This document shows, in pieces, positions 1 through 8,798 of a stretch of 64,000 nt of DNA. The position numbers and the translations under genes are program-made. Origin of the DNA: Rhodoligotrophos defluvii (GTDB taxonomy: Bacteria > Pseudomonadota > Alphaproteobacteria > Rhizobiales > Im1); NCBI RefSeq assembly GCF_005281615.1, contig NZ_SZZM01000002.1, positions 670,266 through 734,265 on the forward strand. Reading direction: 5' to 3'. The notes beneath the pieces are model-generated. The model was given only the letters and a program-made list of their open reading frames with translations. It had not been told where the DNA came from and did not search any database. The stretch's first letter is position 1. Each line of letters opens with the position of its first letter.

Positions 1-10
1 CGGGACGCTT

Positions 11-139
11 CAATCTCTCTATCCGGGTGAGGTGCTCCAATCTCTATACCCAGGCGGGGCGCTCCAATCTCTATACCCGGACAGGGGACCTCAATCTCTG
101 TATCATGTGCTGGATCAATCTCTGTATCATGTGCCGGAC
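11..139. repeat. Five-copy ~27-bp tandem repeat
   Basis: The octamer CAATCTCT starts at 11, 38, 65, 92 and 116, so the spacing is 27, 27, 27 and 24 bases. The following bases are also partly shared: CTATACCC in copies 2 and 3, and CTGTATCATGTGC in copies 4 and 5. The array lies beyond the 3' end of the minus-strand repair operon and may continue to the left of the window. A plus-strand frame through it repeats QSLYP/QSLYH, but no start signal or family supports a gene. The rest of 1-259 shows nothing recognisable. Confidence 0.75.
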
Positions 140-259
140 CACTCCAAGTGGCTGCCTCGATTTCGGCCAAACACCGCCGCAGCCCGGCAAGCGTTTCATG
201 CTTGGCAGACATTCTCGTGTTCCTATTTTGTTCTAGTAAACGCGCAAGACCGGAAAGAG

Positions 260-2959
260 TCAATCCAGTCCCTGAACTATCGACAGGGTATTGCCGCCGA
301 GCCGCGAAAAAGTCCGCATGCGGCATGTCAGCACGATGACCTGCTGTCTGCGGCCCGCCCGGTTCAGGGCATCGAACATGCGCTCGATGCGGTCGTCGTC
401 GGAATAGACCAGCGCGTCGTCGAGCACGATCGGCACCTCATGCCCCCGCTCGGCCAACATGGCGCCCATGGCCAGCCGCACCAGCACCGCGATCTGCTCC
501 TGGGTGCCGGCGGAAAGGCGGTCGAACCCCTCCGCCTCCGGGCCGGCCCGCTTGAGCCCGGCCACCGCAAAGCCGTCGCCTAGGGCGAGCTCCGCTGCGG
601 GGAACACATCGTTCACCAGCGGCCGCAAATGCCGCTGCAGCGGCGCATGCAGCCGGTCGCGCTGCGCCTTGTAGCAATCCTCGATCGTATCGCGCAGCAG
701 CTGCAGGCTGGCCGCCCGCGCCCATTGCCGCTCCACCTCGCGCATCTCCAGATCCCGCTGCGCCCTTAATGTTTCCACCTTCTCGCCGATGCCGTCGCCG
801 CCCGCGCTCTGGATCTGCCCTTCCAGATGGGCGATCTCCCGGTCGAGCTGCGCAATCTGCGCCTTGCGGTTTTCGAGCGCCTCTTCCAGCCGCGTCACCC
901 GGATCCGCAGCCGCTCGCATTCCTCCGGCGAAGGCGCCGAGCGCCGCTGCGCTTCCAGGGCCGCCACCTTGAGGCGGTGCGCCTCGTCCGCCCGGTGGCA
1001 GGCCTCCTGCAATTCGCCAAGCCGCTGGTCGCGCTCTTCATCGGGAAGCACCGCCAGATCGGCGGCGAACCTGTTGCGGATTTCCGCTTCGGTGCCCTGC
1101 AATCGCCCGCGCTGGTCGGCAATGCCGGCCAGGATCTCGTTCTGCGCCGCCAGCATCCCGTCCAGGCTTGCCCGTTTGCGCCGGATCTCGTCCCGCCCCT
1201 GCTGGACGGCAGCCTGCCGCCGCTCCAGATCCTCGGGCGATGACAGGGCGACCAAACCAAGCTCCGACAAGGTCCGAGCAAGGCTCGCCTCGATGTCCTC
1301 GATCTCGCGGCCGACCCGCTCGGCGGCGGCCGCTGCCGTTTCCTGGCCGAGGCCCAGCCCCTTTGCCTCCGCCTGCAGGCTGCGCGCCTCCACCTCCAGC
1401 TCCTGCCGGCGGGCCCGGTCCGCGCGCAATGCATCCGCATCCGCGAAATCGAGCTCGGCCAATAGGGCCGCCAAATCGGCCTGCAGCGCTTGCTGCTTCT
1501 TGCGGTCGGCCGCGAGGCTCGCCATGGCCGGCATTATCGTGATGGTCGCGATCTCGCCACCATCGCCCCCCACCTTGATGGTCATCGGCTCCAGCGCCGA
1601 ACGGTGCAAGGCGCCGTCCACAGCGGCGCCATCGAGTTGGATGAGACCAGCCCCCGCCGGCCCCGGCATGATCGACACCTGGGGCGCTGCGGCCATGAGC
1701 CGGGCCGAGATCATCTCGAGATCGCGCTCGATCTCATCCAACCTGGCAATCACCGCCGTGCTGGCCGGGTTGGCGCGCAAAGCGGCCGCATTCTCCTGCT
1801 GGCGCCGGGCAAGATCGGCAAGCTGCCGCTGGCGCTGCTGCAGCAAATCGCGAGAAGCGGCCCGCTCGGCCACCGAAACGATACGCTGCAGCTGGCGCTC
1901 CTCATCCTCCAGCCGCTCGCCCTCGGCAGTCACAGCCGCGAGCGCCGACCGCGCCTCCGTGAGAGCCAGCCGCGCCGCCTTCTCGCGCTTGTCCAGCGGC
2001 TTGAGCGCCTGCTCGAGCTGGCGCAGCCGCTCGCGATCTCCGTCGATCCGGTCCGCCCGCTCCAAAAGCGAGGTCAGCTTCTGCCGCTCCCGCTCGCACA
2101 CGGCGCGCGCCTGCCGCTCATCCGCCTCATATTGCGCGAGAATAGCCGCCATGCTCTCCGCCGCCTGATGCGCCTTGCGGGCCTCATCGAGCGCGGCCAG
2201 TTGCCGCGCGGTCTCTGCCGGATCGGCCCAGCGCGCCCGCTCGCGTTGCCTGGCCGCAAGCTGCCCGAACTGCTGGTCCAGAATGGCCAGCCGCCGTTCC
2301 GCCTCCGCAAGGTCGTCGTCGATCAGCGTCAGCCGGTCCTCCGCCGAGGCCAAGGGCCCGTTGGCCTTCGGCTTGCCCTTGTCGGTCACCAGCCGGCCGA
2401 GCTCGGCCTTCAAGCCATTGAGCACCACACGTGCCCGTTCGCCACCGACAATATCGCCGAGTTCCGATTGGATGGCCGCATTCAGAACCGAGCTTGCGCC
2501 ATCGGAAGGCTGCGGCAACCGGAACGACTGCCCCTGACCGACCCACAACAGGCCGAAAGCGGCATCATCCATAGACCGCCCCTGCCCGCGCGCAATGCCG
2601 AGCAGTTCCCACACCAGCTCGTCCGCCTGCGCGCCGCGCGCCAGCTCCCGGTCGCCCCGGCGCAGGCTCGCCGCCGGGCTCTTCAGGAACGATTTGCGCA
2701 AGCTATAGACCGCGCCCTCATGTTCGAAGCCCAGCGTCACCGTCACCGGCAGCGCCAAGCCGTCGCTGGCCAGCGCCTTGACGAACTCGTTCTTGGTGCT
2801 GTGCCGCTCGAACAGGCAGGCGCGGATCGCCCGGAACAAGGTCGACTTGCCCGCCTCGTTCGCCGCCATCAGCACGTTCACGCCGGGCCCCAACCCGTCG
2901 ATGCGGGCGCGGCCGCCGAACCGGCCCACCCCCTCGACGGCGATGCTGGTCAGCTGCAT
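260..2959 (-). CDS. YhaN/SbcC-like AAA ATPase with long coiled coil
   Basis: This is an 899-residue SMC/Rad50-type ATPase. The N-terminal half-domain carries the Walker A motif NEAGKST at residues 34-40. A long Arg/Glu/Gln/Ala-rich coiled-coil segment fills roughly 200-760. The C-terminal half has the signature LSAGTQEQ at 815-822 and Walker B VPIVLDDAL at 842-850, followed by a D-loop-like stretch. I see no CxxC zinc hook in the coiled coil, which fits the YhaN subgroup rather than classical SbcC or Rad50. The start overlaps the stop of the upstream phosphoesterase by one base (TGATG). By family, the pair should act as a DNA double-strand-break end-processing complex in the cytoplasm. Confidence 0.88.
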   Translation of the reverse strand: MQLTSIAVEGVGRFGGRARIDGLGPGVNVLMAANEAGKSTLFRAIRACLFERHSTKNEFVKALASDGLALPVTVTLGFEHEGAVYSLRKSFLKSPAASLRRGDRELARGAQADELVWELLGIARGQGRSMDDAAFGLLWVGQGQSFRLPQPSDGASSVLNAAIQSELGDIVGGERARVVLNGLKAELGRLVTDKGKPKANGPLASAEDRLTLIDDDLAEAERRLAILDQQFGQLAARQRERARWADPAETARQLAALDEARKAHQAAESMAAILAQYEADERQARAVCERERQKLTSLLERADRIDGDRERLRQLEQALKPLDKREKAARLALTEARSALAAVTAEGERLEDEERQLQRIVSVAERAASRDLLQQRQRQLADLARRQQENAAALRANPASTAVIARLDEIERDLEMISARLMAAAPQVSIMPGPAGAGLIQLDGAAVDGALHRSALEPMTIKVGGDGGEIATITIMPAMASLAADRKKQQALQADLAALLAELDFADADALRADRARRQELEVEARSLQAEAKGLGLGQETAAAAAERVGREIEDIEASLARTLSELGLVALSSPEDLERRQAAVQQGRDEIRRKRASLDGMLAAQNEILAGIADQRGRLQGTEAEIRNRFAADLAVLPDEERDQRLGELQEACHRADEAHRLKVAALEAQRRSAPSPEECERLRIRVTRLEEALENRKAQIAQLDREIAHLEGQIQSAGGDGIGEKVETLRAQRDLEMREVERQWARAASLQLLRDTIEDCYKAQRDRLHAPLQRHLRPLVNDVFPAAELALGDGFAVAGLKRAGPEAEGFDRLSAGTQEQIAVLVRLAMGAMLAERGHEVPIVLDDALVYSDDDRIERMFDALNRAGRRQQVIVLTCRMRTFSRLGGNTLSIVQGLD

Positions 2960-4113
2960 CAGGCGATCTCCCGCAGGCGCCGCAGCGCGGCCGCCTGGGC
3001 TGGCTGCCCGGCAACCATGGTGAACAGCTGCACCAGCGCCTCCTCCGCCCGCCGCCGCTCCGCGGCACTCAGCGCAGGATCCTCCGCCATCTGCCGCAGC
3101 CGGTCAGCCGCATCCCGCAACACGCCGCCGAAATCGATCGCCTCCAGGTCCGCGAGCGTCGGCCGCGCCGCAAGCGCGGACAGATCCACATCGAGTGCGA
3201 AGGCTGCGGCCGCAAGCGTGGTCAGCCGCCGGTCGAGATCCGCCCGCGCCGTGAGCGACAAGGCACCGCTCAGCACCAGCCGGACGACCGTTGCGGACAG
3301 CTCCGGCAACCCGCGCAGCCGCTGTTCCAGGTCCTCGACCGCATCCTCCCCGTCGAGATGCTCCGCCATGGTCAGCCAGCGATAGCGGCCGACCCGGTGA
3401 GGCGTGATCAGCGGCGGCGCCGCCGGCCCGCGGATATCGATCACCAGCACCTGGCCGATCTCCTGGCTGCCGGCGCGGTCCGGTTCGGGCGTCCCCGCAT
3501 ACCAGATGGATGGGCCGATCTGGAGGGTGCGGTGCCAGTCGCCAAGCGCCAAGTAGGAGAGGCCGGCGCGCGACAGCCGCCTGGGATCGATGGGGTTGGA
3601 GGCCTCGCCTTCGCTCCCGAAGCCGGTCACCGAGCCGTGCGCCAGGCCGATGCGGGCCAGGCCCTCCGGCGTGGCGGCCCGGTCCATCCATTCCGTCAGG
3701 TCGGAAGCCTCGCTCTTCCGGGTCAGGGGCGAAGGCAGCAGCACCGCGTCGCTGCCCAGCGCGGCCGGCTCGGGCGCCAGGTGCAGGTGCACATTGTCCG
3801 GCACGCCGCTCTCGCGCACCCGATCCCACACGCCCTTGGGCCGGTGCGGATCATGGTTACCCGGCATCAGGTGCCAGTGCACCTCCGGGAATTGCCGCAT
3901 CCGCTCCAAAGGCGCGAGCAGGGTGCGCAAGGCAGGCGCTTCGCTGTCATAGACGTCGCCCGCCACCAGCACATGGGCCGCGCCTTCGCGCCGGGCCAAC
4001 GCGCCGATCGTCTCGATCGCCACCAGCCGGGCATCCTGCAGCACCGCCTCGCGCGCGCCGAACTGCTTGAAGGGCTTGCCGATCTGCCAGTCTGCGGTGT
4101 GGATGATGCGCAT
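2959..4113 (-). CDS. YhaO/SbcD-like metallophosphoesterase (DNA exonuclease)
   Basis: This is a 384-residue calcineurin-like phosphoesterase of the Mre11/SbcD/YhaO type. It shows HTADWQIG at residues 5-12, GDVYD at 52-56 and GNHD at 85-88, the usual two-metal motifs. The first motif reads D-x-Q where many SbcD proteins have D-x-H, so one metal ligand may differ. Further His motifs follow, including GLAHGSV and LGDWH. It is the first gene of a two-gene operon, translationally coupled to the coiled-coil ATPase. The predicted role is the nuclease subunit of a repair complex. The ATG at 4113 is the only start I see in good context. Confidence 0.87.
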   Translation of the reverse strand: MRIIHTADWQIGKPFKQFGAREAVLQDARLVAIETIGALARREGAAHVLVAGDVYDSEAPALRTLLAPLERMRQFPEVHWHLMPGNHDPHRPKGVWDRVRESGVPDNVHLHLAPEPAALGSDAVLLPSPLTRKSEASDLTEWMDRAATPEGLARIGLAHGSVTGFGSEGEASNPIDPRRLSRAGLSYLALGDWHRTLQIGPSIWYAGTPEPDRAGSQEIGQVLVIDIRGPAAPPLITPHRVGRYRWLTMAEHLDGEDAVEDLEQRLRGLPELSATVVRLVLSGALSLTARADLDRRLTTLAAAAFALDVDLSALAARPTLADLEAIDFGGVLRDAADRLRQMAEDPALSAAERRRAEEALVQLFTMVAGQPAQAAALRRLREIA

Positions 4114-4191
4114 GATGCCTCGCGTGCCTCATGCGCTAGGATAAAGTGAGTCGGCCTTTTCCGTGCACTATCTGCTGTCAAGCTGTGGAAA

Positions 4192-4205
4192 CCGCCGGTT
4201 GGCGG
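4192..4205 (-). terminator. Short hairpin after the acyl-CoA ligase gene
   Basis: On the minus strand CCGCC and GGCGG flank a four-base loop AACC just after the ligase stop, and the transcript continues GGTTTCC. The stem is only five GC pairs and the T tract is short. It is a candidate terminator for the long minus-strand operon, not a strong one. Confidence 0.4.
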
Positions 4206-4209
4206 CGGA

Positions 4210-5790
4210 TCAGGCGCTGCGCAGCGCCGTCTTCAGCACTTTGCCGTTGGCATTGCGGGGCAAGGGCTCATCCAGGAAGGTGATGTAGTCGGGCACCTTG
4301 TAGTCGGACAGGCGTTCGGCGCAGAACGCTTTGATGCCCGCCTCATCCTTTGGCCGGTCGCCGGCATAGATGAAGGCATGCACCCGCTCACCCAGCACCG
4401 GGCACGGTGCGCCCACCACCGCGCTCTCGACCACGGACGGGTGGTGCGAGAGCACGCTCTCCACCTCGATGCAATAGACCTTGAAGCCGCCGCGGTTGAT
4501 CATGTCCTTCTTGCGGTCGAACACATAGACGTAACCCTGCTCGTCGACCGCGCCCACGTCGCCCGACCGCCAGAAGCCGTTGACGAACCCCGCCGCCGTG
4601 GCGTCCGGGTTGTCCCAATAGCCCGGCACCACCATTGGCCCGCCGATCAACAGCTCGCCGCTTTCCCCTGGGGCCACCTCGCGACCCTGCTCGTCCACCA
4701 CGACGATGTCAGCGCAATGCACCGGCTTGCCCACCGAGGTGGGATGGTCCTTGATATGGCCGGGCGGCAGGATGGTCGACGGCGAGGAGGTCTCCGTCGA
4801 GCCGTAGCAGTTCACCAGCGCCATATTTGGGCAGGTGGCCGCCAGCCGCTCGATCGTGGCACGCGGCATTGGTGCGCCGCCGAAGCCCGCCACCCGCCAG
4901 GCCGACAGGTCGAACTTCGCGAAATCCGGGTCCAGCAGGCACAGATTGTACATGGCCGGCACCAGGATGGTGAAGCTCAGCCGCTCGCGCTCGGCAAGCT
5001 CCAGGAAAGCGCGGGCCTTGAACGCCGGCATGATCACCGTGGTGCCGCCCACCAGCACCATGGTCAGAATATTGGCCACCAGCCCTGTGACATGGGACGC
5101 AGGCACCGCCATGATCGACACGTCGCCCGGCCGCAGCGCGCACACCTCCCTGTAGTGGATGACCGAATGCACCGTGCTGAAATGGGTGAGCATGGCGCCC
5201 TTCGGCCGGCCGGTGGTGCCGGAGGTATAGAGGATCGAGAACACGTCCTCCTCGCCGATGTCCACGGCCGGCGCGCTGCCCGCCGCAAGCAGGGCGGAGA
5301 ACGGCGTGCCCGGCCCGGCCCCCACCACGAACACATGCCGCAGCGCCGGCACCTCTTCGCCGGCCGGCAGGTTGGCCGCGTGCTCCGCGTCATAGACCAG
5401 GGCCGCGGCCGTGCACTGGTTGAGCATGAACGCGATTTCCGGCCGCCGCTGGCGGATGTTCATCGGCACGATGATCGCGCCGATCCTTGCCGCTGCCAGC
5501 ACCATGAACACGAACGGAAACGCGTTGCCCAAGAGCAGGGCGATACGATCGCCCTTGCCCAGGCCATGCGCTGCCAGATTGGCCGCCACACGCTCGACCG
5601 TCTCGTCCAGGGAGCGGTAATCGATCCGCTCGTCCCCCAGCACCAGCGCGGTTGTCTCCGGAAACCGGGCCACGGTTTCCCGGAACAGCGCATCGATATG
5701 CGCCGGCCGGTCGGCAAAGCAGCGCACCAGCCGCGTGCCGTAATGCACTTCCCGGCGGATGGCCAAGGACTTCTGAGGCATCAGCATCAT
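4210..5790 (-). CDS. AMP-forming acyl-CoA ligase (FadD-like)
   Basis: This is a class I adenylate-forming enzyme of 526 residues that activates a carboxylic acid to its CoA thioester using ATP. The AMP-binding P-loop YTSGTTGRPKG lies near residue 187. Later motifs are CYGSTET, the hinge segment FDRKKDMINRGG and the C-terminal NGKVLK with the catalytic lysine. The open frame extends upstream to 5913 inside the SDR gene, but ATG 5790 overlaps the SDR stop as ATGA and fits the family N-terminus. ATG codons at 5787 and 5781 are alternatives. It is the last gene of the island 1 operon. The acid substrate cannot be read from sequence. Confidence 0.88.
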   Translation of the reverse strand: MMLMPQKSLAIRREVHYGTRLVRCFADRPAHIDALFRETVARFPETTALVLGDERIDYRSLDETVERVAANLAAHGLGKGDRIALLLGNAFPFVFMVLAAARIGAIIVPMNIRQRRPEIAFMLNQCTAAALVYDAEHAANLPAGEEVPALRHVFVVGAGPGTPFSALLAAGSAPAVDIGEEDVFSILYTSGTTGRPKGAMLTHFSTVHSVIHYREVCALRPGDVSIMAVPASHVTGLVANILTMVLVGGTTVIMPAFKARAFLELAERERLSFTILVPAMYNLCLLDPDFAKFDLSAWRVAGFGGAPMPRATIERLAATCPNMALVNCYGSTETSSPSTILPPGHIKDHPTSVGKPVHCADIVVVDEQGREVAPGESGELLIGGPMVVPGYWDNPDATAAGFVNGFWRSGDVGAVDEQGYVYVFDRKKDMINRGGFKVYCIEVESVLSHHPSVVESAVVGAPCPVLGERVHAFIYAGDRPKDEAGIKAFCAERLSDYKVPDYITFLDEPLPRNANGKVLKTALRSA

Positions 5791-6581
5791 TTTCGCACCA
5801 GGGTCGGGCGGCCCAGCAGGAAGCCGGCTTCCACCGGCAGCAGCTGTCCCGTGATCTTGCGTCCCTCTACGATAAGGAAAGCCGCGGCAGCCGCAATATC
5901 CTCGGCCGAGCACACATCCTGCAATGCCGATGACTCCGCAAAGCCGGCCTTCACCCGTGCATAGGCCTCCTCGCCAAGGCCTGAGGGCAGCCAGCGCGTA
6001 TCGATCAGCCCCGGCAGCACCGCATTCACCCGGATGTGCGGCGCCAGGATCCGCGCCAGCGCCAGGGTCATCACATTGAGCGCGCCCTTGGACGCCACAT
6101 AGGCGAGCGAGCTGCCATTGCCGTTGAGCCCCGCGATCGAGGAGACATTCACGATGGCGCCGGCGCCGCTGGCCCGCAGCGGCTCGGCGGCGGCGCGCGC
6201 CATCTGGTAGGCGCCCACCACGTTGACGCCGTAGACCCGCTGGAAGTCCTCCGCATTCTGGCTTTCCAGATCGGAAATGGTGGTGAACTGGGTGGCCCCC
6301 GCGCTATAGACCAAGGCGTTGAGGCGGCCGAAGCGATTGACGCATTTGGCCACCGCCCGGCGGCAGTCCTCGTCCTGGCTCACATCCGCCTGCACGGTGA
6401 TGGCCCCAGCCCCGAGCTGCCGGCAGTCCTCAGCCACCTGCTCGGACTCGGCCGCGCTTCGGCTGAAGAGCACGGCGATGTCATAGCCGGCGCGAGCAAG
6501 CCGCAGCGCCGTGGCCGCGCCCACCCCGGTGCCGCCGCCGGCAATCAACGCAACAGGTCTGTTCGCCGCCTCACTGGCCAT
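5787..6581 (-). CDS. Short-chain dehydrogenase/reductase (SDR)
   Basis: This is a classical SDR of 264 residues. The NAD(P)-binding motif GGGTGVG is at 15-21, the NNAG-equivalent reads YSAG at 92-95, and the catalytic residues are Ser147/148, Tyr161 and Lys165. It probably oxidises a hydroxyacyl-CoA or a related alcohol, since it sits between a FadR-type regulator and an acyl-CoA ligase in one operon. Its stop overlaps the ligase start. Cofactor preference and substrate are not determined by the sequence. Confidence 0.87.
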   Translation of the reverse strand: MASEAANRPVALIAGGGTGVGAATALRLARAGYDIAVLFSRSAAESEQVAEDCRQLGAGAITVQADVSQDEDCRRAVAKCVNRFGRLNALVYSAGATQFTTISDLESQNAEDFQRVYGVNVVGAYQMARAAAEPLRASGAGAIVNVSSIAGLNGNGSSLAYVASKGALNVMTLALARILAPHIRVNAVLPGLIDTRWLPSGLGEEAYARVKAGFAESSALQDVCSAEDIAAAAAFLIVEGRKITGQLLPVEAGFLLGRPTLVRK

Positions 6582-6607
6582 GATCTTTCCCCTGTTCCAG
6601 CAGCAGG

Positions 6608-7330
6608 CTACTTGATCGTACCGGCCCGCATGGCCTCCCGCACGATCTTGCCATAGGCGCTCACATGCCGCTCCATTGCCGCGAACGCGGCATCCTCGTC
6701 TTGAGCTTCGATCGCCCGCAGGATCCGCTCATGGGCCCGCACGGTCTTGCGGCGGATCTCGTCGGTCGTCACCTGCTGATAGCCGGCCGCATCCATGATC
6801 GGCTCGGCGATCGCCTCCATGAAGGCGGTCAGCGGCTCGTTGCCGCTGGCCCGCGCCACCGCCAGGTGCCACTCGAGGTTCACGCGCTTATACCGCGGCA
6901 CGTCATCCACTGACGCAATGAACGCCTTGTGCAGATCGCGGATCTCCTGCAGCGCGCTTTGCGTACGGTTGCGCGCCGCCAGCCGCGCCAGAAAGGGCTC
7001 GAGACCGATGCGGCATTCGAGCAGCGCCTCCAGCCGCACCCCATGGGTGCGAACGAACAGCTCCATAGAGCGCACGATCGAGGCGCGCCCCGGCAGGGTC
7101 ACCACCGATCCGCCGGTGCGGCCGGGTCTGGTATTGATCAGCCCTTCGATCTCCAGGATGCGCAGCGCCTCGCGCACCGACGAGCGGCTCAGGCCCGTCT
7201 CGGCCACCAGCTCGCGCTCGGTCGGCAGCGGGTCGCCGGTCGTAAGCTGACCGCCCAGGATCATGTTGCGCAGGCGGTTCGCCAGCACGTCCGAGGCCTT
7301 GGGCACGATTATGGGCGCAAGCTTTTCCAT
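6608..7330 (-). CDS. GntR/FadR-family transcriptional regulator, island 1
   Basis: This 240-residue regulator has an N-terminal winged helix (about 12-75, with the typical GDPLPTERELVAETGLS and SRSSVREALRILE segments) and a C-terminal all-helical FCD ligand domain. The FCD His residues are visible in EWHLAVA, AHERIL and MERHVSAYG. The Asp usually preceding the first His is Asn here (NLEWH), so metal binding may be altered. The gene lies inside the operon it probably controls. I infer that it binds the paired repeats AATTATCnGACCAA at 16944-16981 and responds to a pathway acyl-CoA or acid. Confidence 0.86.
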   Translation of the reverse strand: MEKLAPIIVPKASDVLANRLRNMILGGQLTTGDPLPTERELVAETGLSRSSVREALRILEIEGLINTRPGRTGGSVVTLPGRASIVRSMELFVRTHGVRLEALLECRIGLEPFLARLAARNRTQSALQEIRDLHKAFIASVDDVPRYKRVNLEWHLAVARASGNEPLTAFMEAIAEPIMDAAGYQQVTTDEIRRKTVRAHERILRAIEAQDEDAAFAAMERHVSAYGKIVREAMRAGTIK

Positions 7331-7359
7331 CTCAGCGCGGGATGCATCCCCTCATCACA

Positions 7360-8076
7360 TCACAAACCCATATACGCGGCCTGAATGGCGGCATCGCCAC
7401 GCAAGTCGACCGAGCTGCCCGCCCGGGTGATCCGGCCATGGTCCAGCACATAGGCGCGGCTAGACACCTCCAGCGCCTCCGCCACGTTCTGCTCCACCAG
7501 CACCACGGTCAGGCCTTCGCTCGCCGCAAGGGACTGCACCAGCGCGAACACTTGTGCAACCATCTTGGGCGACAGGCCGACGGAGGGCTCATCCAGCATC
7601 AGCAGCTTGGGCCGGCTCATCACCGAGCGGGCGATGGCGCACATCTGCCGTTCGCCGCCCGAGAGATGGCCGGCCAGCTGGTCCCGCCGCTCGCGCAGCA
7701 CGGGAAACAGCTCCATCACCTCGTCCACCCGCCGGGCGATGCTCTTCCTGTCCTTCAGCGCATAGCCGCCGAGCTCCAGATTGTCGGCAACCGACATGAA
7801 CGGGAATAGCCGGCCGCCTTCCGGCACCAGCACCAGGCCCCGCTCCGGCAGCTCATGCGCGGCAAGGGCCGTCACGTCCTCGCCGTCGAACACGATGCTT
7901 CCCGCATTCGGCCGGATCACCCCGGCAAGGGTGTTGAGCAGCGTGCTCTTGCCCGCGCCATTGGCGCCGACCACCGCCACGACCTCACCCTCGTCCACGT
8001 TGAAGGTTATGCCGTTGAGCACCATGGCCTGGCCATAGCCGGCATGAAGGCCCACAACCTCCAGTGCCGCGCTCAT
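7360..8076 (-). CDS. livF: Branched-chain-type ABC transporter ATPase LivF
   Basis: This 238-residue ABC ATPase is of the LivF class. Walker A GANGAGKST is at 37-45, the signature LSGGERQM follows, and Walker B is LLMLDEPSVGL. Its start overlaps the livG stop as ATGA. It is one of two ATPases energising the LivHM permease of island 1. Given the catabolic neighbours, the cargo is more likely an organic acid than leucine. Confidence 0.9.
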   Translation of the reverse strand: MSAALEVVGLHAGYGQAMVLNGITFNVDEGEVVAVVGANGAGKSTLLNTLAGVIRPNAGSIVFDGEDVTALAAHELPERGLVLVPEGGRLFPFMSVADNLELGGYALKDRKSIARRVDEVMELFPVLRERRDQLAGHLSGGERQMCAIARSVMSRPKLLMLDEPSVGLSPKMVAQVFALVQSLAASEGLTVVLVEQNVAEALEVSSRAYVLDHGRITRAGSSVDLRGDAAIQAAYMGL

Positions 8077-8798
8077 GCCCGCTTCCTCCCGAGATACGCC
8101 TCGACCACCCGGGTGTCCGACAACACCTCTTCCGGCAGGCCGTCGGCGATCTTCTGGCCGAAATCCAGCACCACCACCCGGCTCTGGAAGGCCCGCACAA
8201 CCTTCAGGTTATGCTCGATGACCAGAAAGGTGAGCCCCTCCCCATGCAGCCGCTTGACCAGGTGGATGACCTCGTCCACCTCCGTCTGGTTCAAGCCCGC
8301 CATCACCTCGTCCAGCAGCACGATCTTTGCGTCCAAGGCCAGCGCCCGCGCGATCTCCAGCCGTCGCCGCTCGCTCAAGGTGAGCGTACCCGCCTTCACC
8401 CCCGCCCGGGCCGCAAGCCCCACCATGGCCAGCACCTCCTCCGCCCGCCGGGCCGCCTCCACCAGCCCGCGCCGGTGCAGGAACGAGCCGATCAGCACGT
8501 TCTCCAAGGCGGTGAGCGCCGTCAGCGTCTTCGAGATCTGGAATGTGCGGCCGAAGCCGAGCCGCGCCCGCGTCTGCGGGCTTTCCCGCGTGATATCGCG
8601 CCCCTCCAGGGCGATGCGCCCTGCGGTCGGCTGGAACTGACCGGTCACCAAGTTGAACAGGGTGGTCTTGCCGGCACCGTTGGGGCCGATGATGCTGACC
8701 AGGTCGCCTTGCGCGATGTCGAAGCTGACCTCGTTCACCGCAATGAGGCCGCCGAAGCGCTTGGTCAGGCCCTGCAGTGACAAGAACGGCGCTGTCAT
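8073..8798 (-). CDS. livG: Branched-chain-type ABC transporter ATPase LivG
   Basis: This 241-residue ATPase carries Walker A GPNGAGKTT at 38-46. The signature is degenerate (LTLSERRRLEIARAL), as is usual in LivG proteins, which often have RRLEIARAL rather than a clean LSGGQ. Walker B reads IVLLDEVMAGL with Val where Pro is usual. The long region after Walker A that marks LivG against LivF is present. It overlaps livM upstream and livF downstream by ATGA, so the ATPases and permease are translationally coupled. Confidence 0.9.
   Translation of the reverse strand: MTAPFLSLQGLTKRFGGLIAVNEVSFDIAQGDLVSIIGPNGAGKTTLFNLVTGQFQPTAGRIALEGRDITRESPQTRARLGFGRTFQISKTLTALTALENVLIGSFLHRRGLVEAARRAEEVLAMVGLAARAGVKAGTLTLSERRRLEIARALALDAKIVLLDEVMAGLNQTEVDEVIHLVKRLHGEGLTFLVIEHNLKVVRAFQSRVVVLDFGQKIADGLPEEVLSDTRVVEAYLGRKRA

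Noticed and set aside
11..139. Possible CRISPR array
   Set aside because: The unit repeats with constant 27-base period and no unique spacers of normal length; no cas gene nearby.
27..583. Plus-strand ORFs through the 27-bp repeat encoding QSLYP-like repeats
   Set aside because: The frame continues antisense into the YhaN-like gene, has no ribosome-binding site and owes its repeats to the DNA array.
1490..3385. 631-residue plus-strand ORF
   Set aside because: It is antisense to the ATPase and phosphoesterase genes and has the Arg/Ala/Pro-rich make-up of a high-GC shadow frame.
4378..5964. 528-residue plus-strand ORF
   Set aside because: Antisense to the acyl-CoA ligase, His/Arg-rich with no family motif.
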